This document shows, in pieces, positions 51,309-58,062 of a stretch of 64,000 nucleotides of DNA. Source of the stretch: Salegentibacter sp. R32. GTDB lineage: Bacteria; Bacteroidota; Bacteroidia; Flavobacteriales; Flavobacteriaceae. Where the stretch lies: NCBI RefSeq assembly GCF_008692195.1, contig NZ_RXOM01000063.1, positions 76,909 through 140,908 of the forward strand, in the 5' to 3' direction. Made by a program: the position numbers and the translations under genes. Positions within the stretch are counted from its first letter, which is position 1; the number at the start of each line of letters is the position of its first letter. A model generated the notes under the pieces. That model was not told the origin of the DNA. It did no database searches and saw nothing but the letters and a program-made list of their open reading frames with translations.

Positions 51309-52250
51309 CTACATTAAAAATTTAGAGCTGATGGATTTATTCTCGTGAACGCTTCGCATCACATCGGCAAACAGCTCTGCACAACTTACTACTTTAATCT
51401 TTCTGCTATCTTGTCTTAGCGGAATAGAATCGGTAACAATAAGTTCTTGTAATTGTGAGTTTTCAATACGCTCGTACGCATTACCCGACAACACCGGATG
51501 TGTACAAACGGCACGTACACTTTTCGCGCCACGCTCCATCATCACATCTGCCGCTTTGGTTAACGTCCCGGCGGTATCTACCATATCATCTACCAAGACC
51601 ACATTTTTACCGGTTACATCCCCAATTAATTCCATATGTGAAATTACATTGGCTTTTGCCCGTTGCTTATAACAAATTACCACATCGCTTTCTAAGGCCT
51701 TAGAGTAAGCATACGCTCGCTTAGAACCTCCCATATCTGGGGAAGCAATGGTTAAGCTATCAAGGTTTAATTTTCTTAAATAAGGTAAAAATATGGTAGA
51801 AGCAAATAAGTGATCTACCGGACGCTCAAAGAAGCCTTGAATTTGATCGGCATGTAAATCCATGGTGATAATCCGGGTAGCTCCGGCGGTTTCCAGCATT
51901 TTTGCAATAAGTTTGGCCGCAATAGGAACCCTTGGCTTATCTTTTCTGTCTTGACGCGCCCAACCAAAATAAGGCATCACGGCCGTAATATGTCTGGCCG
52001 ATGCTCTTTTGGCCGCATCTAACATGAGTAACATCTCCATTAAATGATCGCTTCCGGGATGGGTAGAACCAATTAAGAACACCCTCGCTCCACGAATAGA
52101 CTCTTCAAAAGAAGGTTGAAACTCGCCATCACTATAGGTAGAAGTAATTACGTTTCCTAATTTAGCACCATAATATCCGGCTATTTTTTCAGCCAATACG
52201 GTGCTTTGCGAACATGCAAATATTTGTGCTTCTGTAATTACTTTTGCCAT
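51309..52250 (-). CDS. prs: Ribose-phosphate pyrophosphokinase
   Basis: A 313-aa enzyme that makes PRPP from ribose-5-phosphate and ATP. Conserved: FSDGEFQPSFEESIRG-like loop (YSDGEF), MPYFGWARQDRKDKPRVPIAAKLIAKML, ATRIITMDLHADQIQGFF, and the PRPP-binding VVLVDDMVDTAGTLTKAADVM (around residue 220). A TAAATTTG -7 element is at 52301-52308 (minus strand), about 50 bp upstream. Confidence 0.97.
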   Translation of the reverse strand: MAKVITEAQIFACSQSTVLAEKIAGYYGAKLGNVITSTYSDGEFQPSFEESIRGARVFLIGSTHPGSDHLMEMLLMLDAAKRASARHITAVMPYFGWARQDRKDKPRVPIAAKLIAKMLETAGATRIITMDLHADQIQGFFERPVDHLFASTIFLPYLRKLNLDSLTIASPDMGGSKRAYAYSKALESDVVICYKQRAKANVISHMELIGDVTGKNVVLVDDMVDTAGTLTKAADVMMERGAKSVRAVCTHPVLSGNAYERIENSQLQELIVTDSIPLRQDSRKIKVVSCAELFADVMRSVHENKSISSKFLM

Positions 52251-52373
52251 TTTAGTAATGTTGTGTAAACTAATTGTTTACTGTTTTTTAAAATGAGCTG
52301 CAAATTTATAAATTTATTTTCAGCATAAAAGTAATATTCTGACTAATTTTTACGGAAGTTTCAAATTATTTTT

Positions 52374-52381
52374 TAATTTTG
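52374..52381 (+). promoter_or_regulatory. -7 promoter element of the tRNA-Leu gene
   Basis: TAATTTTG matches TAnnTTTG and ends 11 bp before the mature tRNA 5' end. At -33 only a TTTACG-like sequence is present at the right distance. Confidence 0.6.
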
Positions 52382-52392
52382 CGCACTCAATC

Positions 52393-52474
52393 GCTCAAGT
52401 GGCGGAACTGGTAGACGCGCTGGATTCAAAATCCAGTTCCTTCGGGAGTGTGGGTTCGATTCCCACCTTGAGTA
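52393..52474 (+). tRNA. tRNA-Leu (anticodon CAA)
   Basis: Cloverleaf: acceptor GCTCAAG/CTTGAGT (last pair G-T), D-arm with AACTGGTAGACG, anticodon stem CTGGA/TCCAG with loop TTCAAAA (CAA anticodon, reads TTG), long variable arm TTCCTTCGGGAGTG as expected for a class II tRNA, and T-arm TGGG-TTCGATT-CCCA. Discriminator A, CCA not encoded. A strong terminator follows directly. Its 3' side borders the accessory region. Confidence 0.97.
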
Positions 52475-52477
52475 CTT

Positions 52478-52517
52478 AAAGCAAAACTTCTTTTTTAAAA
52501 AGGGTTTTGCTTTTTTT
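52478..52517 (+). terminator. Terminator of the tRNA-Leu transcript
   Basis: AAAGCAAAAC (52478-52487) pairs with GTTTTGCTTT (52504-52513), with an inner T6/A5 stem, and runs into a T tract. Confidence 0.85.
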
Positions 52518-52588
52518 GTTTCTCCACTTTTCATCCCTTACTCTGTTAAAAAATGCTGTTGATTTTGGGTTTATTCTGAATTTAAAAC

Positions 52589-52727
52589 TTTTTGATTACT
52601 TTAGGCATACGGAAACCCGTAAATGTGGTTGCAGACAGTTTTGTAACTTGCCTCATCAACAACTGTTAAATTTAAGTTTGTTCAGTTGGATTTACTGGGT
52701 ACACAAAAAAATTTATTGTATAACAAG
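52589..52727 (+). repeat. Accessory-region leader element, copy A (upstream of the protease gene)
   Basis: A 59-60 bp core (52589-52647) starts TTTTTGATTACTTTAGGCA and holds a small hairpin ACGG-aaac-CCGT (52610-52621 region) and a stem-loop GTTGCAGA-cagt-TTTGTAAC (52628-52647). After about 65 variable bp comes a box TTTATTGTATAACAAG (52712-52727), 21 bp before the ATG. The same layout recurs at 54481-54623 and 55751-55897. The 52475-52748 gap contains no gene besides this and the tRNA terminator. Confidence 0.7.
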
Positions 52728-52748
52728 TTAGTCACGATTATAAAAAAA

Positions 52749-53573
52749 ATGGAAGTAAGAAATAAATTTGAAGAACAAGTATTCTTTACCACAACTCGAA
52801 TCACCATACCCCAACCTAATGGAAATGGAACGTCTATAGGAACTGGATTTTTATACAACGTACCATTAAACGACGGAACAGATCGACAAGTCACATTATT
52901 AATTTCAAATAAACACGTTTTTCACAATCCAAATGGAGCAATTAGCTTCAACTTTAATAAAAAGACTGCTGATGGAAATCCTGATTTGGGTAACCTTCAT
53001 ACTTTCACTGGACAAGATTTTTCTGGAATTTACACTGAGCACCCAAATCCAAATATAGATTTGGCTTGTATAAATGCTTCTGTTATAACTCAAGAGGAGC
53101 ATAATGTTTACTACCGGAATGTTTCTCCTAATATGATAGCTAATTTTAATGAGGAGCAATTAAATCCTGGAGTTGATGTTTGGTTTGTTGGTTATCCAGC
53201 CAATAGATTCGATATCAGTAATAATTTACCATTATTACGAAAAGGCTATGTTTCAAGTATTCCCAGAGTGAACTTTAATGCTCAGGACCAGTTCATTATT
53301 GATGCTCAAGTATATCAAGGCTCAAGTGGAAGCCCAGTTTTTGCATCAGTAAACGGACGATTCAAATTGATAGGCATCGTCACCCAAACTATGATTCGGC
53401 ACGGACGACTACAAGCAATTCCTACATTACAAACTGGAATTGGAGTTGAACAAACGTTAGGTTTAGGAATAGTTTTAAAATCAACTTTATTAAACGAATT
53501 GATTGATTCAGCAGTAGCTAAAGTCATAGCAGCTTTGCCACAGAATGATGAACCGCTAATAGAAGAGGAATAA
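52749..53573 (+). CDS. Trypsin-like serine peptidase, no export signal
   Basis: A 274-aa chymotrypsin-fold protein. Catalytic triad candidates: His in LISNKHVFHNP (around residue 58), Asp in NPNIDLACINA (around 101), Ser in QGSSGSPVFA (around 198), the GxSGSP oxyanion motif. The ATG of MEVRNKFEEQ has no signal peptide or membrane helix, so it should be cytosolic, unlike DegP-type housekeeping proteases; no PDZ domain either. Stand-alone cytosolic trypsin-like domains often act as effectors in accessory or defence loci, which is the suggestion here, not proof. Confidence 0.82.
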   Translation: MEVRNKFEEQVFFTTTRITIPQPNGNGTSIGTGFLYNVPLNDGTDRQVTLLISNKHVFHNPNGAISFNFNKKTADGNPDLGNLHTFTGQDFSGIYTEHPNPNIDLACINASVITQEEHNVYYRNVSPNMIANFNEEQLNPGVDVWFVGYPANRFDISNNLPLLRKGYVSSIPRVNFNAQDQFIIDAQVYQGSSGSPVFASVNGRFKLIGIVTQTMIRHGRLQAIPTLQTGIGVEQTLGLGIVLKSTLLNELIDSAVAKVIAALPQNDEPLIEEE

Positions 53574-53603
53574 TAACTGTGGCTAACAGTGCATCGTTCT
53601 GAC

Positions 53604-53617
53604 TGTGGCCTTATGCC
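53604..53617. repeat. 3'-tail motif after the protease gene
   Basis: TGTGGCCTTATGCC, 31 bp after the stop codon. A 12-of-14 match, TGTGGCCTTGTACC, lies at 57869-57882, 8 bp after the stop of the DUF6602 gene. Shared sequence after unrelated genes suggests common unit boundaries. Confidence 0.5.
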
Positions 53618-53679
53618 TAAGAATACAAACAATTACATGTAACTCTTTTATTATTTCACAAAAAACCCTGAACATAAAA

Positions 53680-54267
53680 CTATTGATAAGCAAACAATAC
53701 CACTATAATTAAAATGGCTATACTTATATTCAGCTTCTCTTCTTTATAAAACAGGGAAGAGAATTTCACAATAAATTTATATCCTGCCCACCAAAAAGGC
53801 AAATTTGTAAAACTAGACCAGTGCCAAAGATCTGGGACAAAATAATAGAAGAAATAGTCGTTGAATAAAAAATACGCAACAAAGTTGAAAATCATTTCAA
53901 TAACCAACAGGAAGCCAGATTCAAATAAAAATGACTTAATGGGATTCTTTTTCTTTAAAGGAAATAGTTGATAGTTTTTATGAAAGCAAATGTAAATCGC
54001 CGCATTTCCCCACATAATAGGACCAAAAGATGAAGTGATTCCATTGTGGACAGGGAAAGTTCTATACTCCCAAATAGGCATATGAAAAATCCATTCTATA
54101 ATTTTATATAGAAATAACTCCCCCATCATCCCAAACCAAGAGCCAAAAGCAAAATAACTAAGTATTAATCTCCAGTCAACTTGAATATTTTTTCTTTTTA
54201 ATAAATAAAACCATACAATTAAAGGAACAAACTGTATAATGATAAAGATGAACACTTTAAAAAACAT
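53680..54267 (-). CDS. Integral membrane protein, unknown (CmpB-like at low similarity)
   Basis: A 195-aa protein with about six membrane helices and many aromatic residues. The motifs FGSWFGMMGELFLYKIIEW, GITSSFGPIMWGN and LWHWSSFTNLPFWWAGYKF recall the layout of the CmpB/ABC-transporter type IV family (GS..G...E / G..GP....G / W.WS..NL), but the match is too weak to name it. It is the only gene of the accessory stretch on the minus strand and has no leader-element copy. Confidence 0.6.
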   Translation of the reverse strand: MFFKVFIFIIIQFVPLIVWFYLLKRKNIQVDWRLILSYFAFGSWFGMMGELFLYKIIEWIFHMPIWEYRTFPVHNGITSSFGPIMWGNAAIYICFHKNYQLFPLKKKNPIKSFLFESGFLLVIEMIFNFVAYFLFNDYFFYYFVPDLWHWSSFTNLPFWWAGYKFIVKFSSLFYKEEKLNISIAILIIVVLFAYQ

Positions 54268-54642
54268 AACAACTACTTAAAATAAAAAGCAATAAAAGTA
54301 ATATATAATTTAAAACAACTTGTAGAATAGCTTTTTAAAATTAAACCAACTTCCTACAACAACTCCTACAAACTACTTTTTAGCACTTACTTGAGAGCAC
54401 TCAGACAGATGGGTTGTAGCTTTATTTCCAAGAGTAAAAAAATAACAATTAAAACTTATTTCGGTTTATCTAGGATATGACTTTTTTGATTATTTTAGAC
54501 ACGGAAAAACCTCAGATACTGTTACAAACTATTTTGTAACTATATCACTCCAAAACACTTACAACAATGGTTGCATGTAGATTAAATTTATCAAGCAAAA
54601 AATAACTTTTATGACATAACGAACCAATAAACATGAAAACCA
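54268..54642 (+). other. 375-bp intergenic stretch before the propeller gene, with leader element copy B
   Basis: No coding sequence seen. It holds an inverted pair CTACAAC ... GTTGTAG in its left part (about 54351-54421), then leader copy B: core 54481-54540 beginning CTTTTTTGATTATTTTAGA and ending in a perfect 8-bp stem-loop GTTACAAA-ctat-TTTGTAAC (54521-54540), and the box TTTATGACATAACGAA (54608-54623), 20 bp before the ATG. Copy B is the most diverged in sequence yet has the best-paired stem. Confidence 0.65.
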
Positions 54643-55686
54643 ATGAAACAAATTTGCATCTTAACCGTAATTTTATTCTATAATTATTTTAACCTCCACG
54701 CACAAACAGTAGATGTTGCTACGGGATTGTCAAATCCAAGAGGAATGGTACTCACTAACAATGAACTATACTTTTGTGAGGTGTTTAAAATTTCTAAAAT
54801 TGACATTACAGCAACCACGCCAACCCCTACGACTGTTGTTTCAAGTTTGCTTTTACCAGAAGCAATAGCACTGCATGGCAACAACCTTTACATTGCTGAA
54901 TACGAGGCAAACAAAATTTCTAAAATAGATATTACCGCAACTACACCAACTGCCACCAATGTGTTGATGAACCTGAGTGGACCTTCCGGGATGTTTTTCA
55001 ATGGAAATGACCTCTATTTTACTCAAGCGCTTGCAGGTAGAGTTTCTAAAATTGACGTGACCGCAACTACGCCCACGGTTACAAATGTAGTAACAGGCTT
55101 AGACGGCCCTACCGGAATAGTGCTCATAGGAAATGACCTCTATATTAGTGAAGTTTATGGCGGTAAAATTTCTAAAGTAGATATTACCGCAACTACACCA
55201 ACTGCCACAGAGGTGGTGACTGGTTTAGATGCGCCACGTGGAATAGCTTTTAGCGGAAATGAGCTATACATCGCCGAGTTTGGTGCAGATAGAATAACTA
55301 AGATTAACATTACCGAGACTATGCCAACCCCCACAGATGTTGTCACCGGATTGGATAGCCCTCAAGGATTAACCATCAATGGAAATGATTTATATATGAG
55401 TACTTCGGTAGAAGGTAAAATTCTTAAATTAGATTTAGCGACACTTTCTACCAACAATTCACCATTAAAAAGCTCCATCAACCTATACCCCAACCCTTCA
55501 CCCAATTTTATTCAAATTACGGGACTAAGCCAAAAAGAAAATTACAAGGTTTATAACATATTAGGAGAGAACGTACTAAGCGGCAATATCGCTAACCATG
55601 AAAAGCTATTTATTAACGAACTAGAAAGCGGTTCCTATTTCTTAAAGCTTGGTAATGGCCATACCATAAAATTCATAAAAAAATAA
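54643..55686 (+). CDS. Secreted beta-propeller-like protein with type IX sorting domain
   Basis: A 347-aa protein: signal peptide (ICILTVILFYNYFNLHAQ), six to seven ~40-residue repeats of the form GLxxPxGIxxxGNDLYIxExxxGKISKIDITATTPTxTxVV (residues about 25-260), then a C-terminal type IX secretion sorting domain (SINLYPNPSPNFIQITGL ... ESGSYFLKLGNGHTIKFIKK). The repeats resemble NHL/SMP-30-like propeller blades. Thr/Pro-rich blade ends are nearly identical at DNA level, which suggests recent blade duplication. It is expected on the cell surface or secreted. Confidence 0.85.
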   Translation: MKQICILTVILFYNYFNLHAQTVDVATGLSNPRGMVLTNNELYFCEVFKISKIDITATTPTPTTVVSSLLLPEAIALHGNNLYIAEYEANKISKIDITATTPTATNVLMNLSGPSGMFFNGNDLYFTQALAGRVSKIDVTATTPTVTNVVTGLDGPTGIVLIGNDLYISEVYGGKISKVDITATTPTATEVVTGLDAPRGIAFSGNELYIAEFGADRITKINITETMPTPTDVVTGLDSPQGLTINGNDLYMSTSVEGKILKLDLATLSTNNSPLKSSINLYPNPSPNFIQITGLSQKENYKVYNILGENVLSGNIANHEKLFINELESGSYFLKLGNGHTIKFIKK

Positions 55687-55750
55687 AAATTTTTGCTCAC
55701 AAACATACTAAAATACCTATCAAGACCTGTTTGTTTTTTAGGCTATAAAA

Positions 55751-55897
55751 TTTTTTGATTACCTTAGGCATACGGAAATCCGTAAATGCTGTTGCAACTA
55801 GTTTTGTAAATTATAGCTCTTCTACTATAGTGGTTGAACTTGAGTTTATTTGTCTAAACATACTAGATAAATCAAATAAAATTTATGATATAATGAG
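55751..55897 (+). repeat. Accessory-region leader element, copy C (upstream of the HD gene)
   Basis: Core 55751-55810 (TTTTTTGATTACCTTAGGCA) matches copy A at about 50 of 59 positions, keeps the ACGG-aaat-CCGT hairpin and a GTTGCAAC-tagt-TTTGTAAA stem-loop. The box TTTATGATATAATGAG (55882-55897) overlaps the start codon of the HD gene. Spacing core-to-box is about 71 bp versus 64 (A) and 67 (B). Confidence 0.7.
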
Positions 55898-56945
55898 TAA
55901 TCCACAAGCTAAAAAAATGACCACGGTAAAAGAGCAAATTTCGTCTTTAAAACAATCTGATTGGGATTACTATGCTGATATTGGAAATAAAGAATTAAAA
56001 AATCCATTTACAAGTCGATTATCGCATAAGAACTTTGTGAAAAAATATTTTAAACGTTCAGGAAAAAATGATGTTTTGGATTTTATAAAGTATATGCCAA
56101 ATCAAGAGTTAAATAATAACCGAATAAAGCATACAAATTCAATATTTTTTTTAGGAGTCTTAATTTATAATAGAACTAATCTTCAAAGTGATTTCTTCGA
56201 TAATTTAAATACTGCTGAATATAGACGCTTTCCATTCCTTTGGTTTTTAACGTGTTTATTTCACGATTTTGGATTTGATATAGAAAAAGACTCAAAAGCC
56301 ATCAACGGAATTAAAAACCTATCAGACCTTAAAAATAAATATTCAATAAATAATTGTTTACTAAAAACAAAACCCAAAGAAACAAACAAAGTCCTCATAA
56401 GTTCAATCGAAAATTATTTCAAATATCGGTTGAATAATAGTAAAATCGACCACGGAATTTTTGCAGGATTATACTTTTATGATAGTCTATTGAAAATTCG
56501 AAAAAGAAAAATATTAAATAATGAAACAACACTATTCTGGGGCAAAGAACTCGAAGAACAATACGCACAAGTAGCAACTGCAATTTGTGTTCACAATATT
56601 GGGATACCAGAAAAGAAAGATTTTAAAGAATATAAAAAGTATAATCTCGATAAACTAATAACAGATTTTAAACCTTTGAAATTTAAAGATTTTCCGTTAT
56701 TATATATTTTAGGTATCGTTGACACTATAGACCCAATAAAAACATACATACGATTTGGATTTCGACCAAAAGAAATTCTGGAAAGTCTTGAAATGGGATT
56801 TAATGAAAATAAAGTTATATTTAGAAATGGGAAAAATTCTAAATTGAACTTCAAGAAAATGATTGAGAATGCAGATAGATTAAAGAATTGGTTAAATGTT
56901 AAAATCGAACATACCGATTCCGAACTATATTTAATATTAAGATAA
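55893..56945 (+). CDS. HD-domain (metal-dependent phosphohydrolase-like) protein
   Basis: A 350-aa protein. HD-superfamily residues are traceable: NRIKHTNSIFFLGVLIY (first His), FLTCLFHDFGFDIE (HD pair, around residue 120), DHGIFAGLYFYDSLLK, AQVATAICVHNIGIP (His, around 233) and LYILGIVDTIDPIK (Asp, around 275). Such a H...HD...H...H...D set binds two metals and hydrolyses phosphate esters, nucleotides or cyclic nucleotides. No sensor domain is recognisable. The ATG of MSNPQAKK is used; the upstream frame reads through leader copy C. AT-rich codons set it apart from the neighbouring core genes. Confidence 0.75.
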   Translation: MSNPQAKKMTTVKEQISSLKQSDWDYYADIGNKELKNPFTSRLSHKNFVKKYFKRSGKNDVLDFIKYMPNQELNNNRIKHTNSIFFLGVLIYNRTNLQSDFFDNLNTAEYRRFPFLWFLTCLFHDFGFDIEKDSKAINGIKNLSDLKNKYSINNCLLKTKPKETNKVLISSIENYFKYRLNNSKIDHGIFAGLYFYDSLLKIRKRKILNNETTLFWGKELEEQYAQVATAICVHNIGIPEKKDFKEYKKYNLDKLITDFKPLKFKDFPLLYILGIVDTIDPIKTYIRFGFRPKEILESLEMGFNENKVIFRNGKNSKLNFKKMIENADRLKNWLNVKIEHTDSELYLILR

Positions 56946-57029
56946 AGCCACCTGCTAACCACGTAAACAATAATTGCTGCTATCTTAGTTTTTAACTAAT
57001 TCCAATTTTTGTTGCATACAACCAAAAAA

Positions 57030-57860
57030 ATGAATTCAAAAGATTTTTTAAAACTTATAGAATTTGAAACAGAAGAAATTAATCATTTTTTCAAAAAAGC
57101 TAGTGTCGAAGGCAGGGGTACATCTCAGGAAGTTTCTGACAGAAGAGAATTAGCCGTTAAAAAATTTTTAGAACGTTATTTCCCATTTCCTTATAGAGTT
57201 GCTAAAGGTAATATTATTGATAGTTTTGGTTTAAGAAGTAATTCCATAGACTGTATCATTTTAAATCCTTGTCATCCATATACGGTTTCCGATGAAAATA
57301 AATATTCTGTAATTTTTGCAGACGGTGTAGATTGTGCAATAGAAGTTAAACCAGATTTATCAAATAAAAAAGAGATAGTAAGAAGTTTAGATCAAATTAG
57401 ATCCGTCAAAAAATTAAGGAGAAAAAAAGATGATAGAATTAAACTTTTAAATGAAAAAGAAATACCTGAAAAAGAAGAAACAAGAAAGCAAATTGCTAGT
57501 GTGATCTTTAGTAATAAAACTTTTTCAGACCTGGAATATTTAATTAAGCATATAGGTAATTATTATATTGACAATAAAATCCCACGTAAAGAACAATTTG
57601 ATCTTATTGTAATAAATGGCAAAGGCATACTTTATAATTCTAGAAAATTTTCAAATATAAACTTCCCACATCATCAAGGTCTCTATTTCATTAATCACGA
57701 AAAGAACACATTGGCTTCTTTCCTTTTACAATTAAATAAGTTTCCCCAGCCTGAAGAAAAATTTGGAGTTCCTGTTTTGAATTTCTATTATAAAGACCCT
57801 CAAACTAGTATGGCTATTTATAATGCTGAAATTAACGAAGAATTAAATAATATTAAATAA
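57030..57860 (+). CDS. DUF6602 protein with PD-(D/E)xK-like motif
   Basis: A 276-aa protein. FKKASVEGRGTSQEVSDRRELAVKKFLERYFP, VAKGNIIDSFGLRSNSIDCIILNPCHP and FADGVDCAIEVKPDLSNKKEI are hallmarks of DUF6602. The spacing SID...(~40)...AIEVK is that of a restriction-endonuclease-like (PD-(D/E)xK) core. DUF6602 genes are often found in defence or mobile contexts; the activity is unproved. It follows the HD gene by 84 bp on the same strand and may act with it. The ATG at 57030 is preferred over an in-frame TTG seven codons upstream. Confidence 0.75.
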   Translation: MNSKDFLKLIEFETEEINHFFKKASVEGRGTSQEVSDRRELAVKKFLERYFPFPYRVAKGNIIDSFGLRSNSIDCIILNPCHPYTVSDENKYSVIFADGVDCAIEVKPDLSNKKEIVRSLDQIRSVKKLRRKKDDRIKLLNEKEIPEKEETRKQIASVIFSNKTFSDLEYLIKHIGNYYIDNKIPRKEQFDLIVINGKGILYNSRKFSNINFPHHQGLYFINHEKNTLASFLLQLNKFPQPEEKFGVPVLNFYYKDPQTSMAIYNAEINEELNNIK

Positions 57861-57868
57861 TGGCAATT

Positions 57869-57882
57869 GTGGCCTTGTACCC
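57869..57882. repeat. 3'-tail motif after the DUF6602 gene
   Basis: TGTGGCCTTGTACC, matching 53604-53617 at 12 of 14 bases, 8 bp past the stop. Just beyond (57886-57896), CGAATCCCACC differs by one base from part of the tRNA-Leu T-arm (52457-52467). Confidence 0.5.
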
Positions 57883-57990
57883 TGCGAATCCCACCACACA
57901 AGCATAAAAGTTTATCATACTTTTTAATTATCCTTCTTCACCCCCACCCTGATAAATATCATTTTTTAAGAACAATTATCCTGTAAGCTT

Positions 57991-58006
57991 TGCAACAGAA
58001 GTTACA
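57991..58006. promoter_or_regulatory. Crp/Fnr-type dyad upstream of the MBL-rhodanese gene
   Basis: TGCAAC-AGAA-GTTACA is a near-perfect dyad (half-site TGTAAC, one C/T deviation), 57 bp upstream of the ATG. The form and position suit a Crp/Fnr-family activator, which in Bacteroidetes is often linked to sulfide/persulfide genes. The protein that binds it is not in the window. An overlapping bulged hairpin (ACAGAAGTTA/TAACTTTCTGT) is also present. Confidence 0.5.
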
Positions 58007-58062
58007 TAACTTTCTGTAAATCAGAATTATTTTTACAGTAAGATTTTTAAAAAATAGTTATC

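Noticed and set aside
54780-55400. CRISPR-like regular repeats
   Set aside because: The periodic repeats are in-frame beta-propeller blades within a protein, about 120 bp apart, with no spacers or cas genes.
52457-57896. tRNA-Leu att duplication bounding an integrated island (CGATTCCCACC at 52457-52467, CGAATCCCACC at 57886-57896)
   Set aside because: Only 11 bp with one mismatch and no integrase nearby; too short to claim an attachment site.
52500-57900. Integron with attC sites
   Set aside because: The repeated leader boxes do not match the RYYYAAC/GTTRRRY attC consensus, and no tyrosine recombinase (IntI) gene is in the window.
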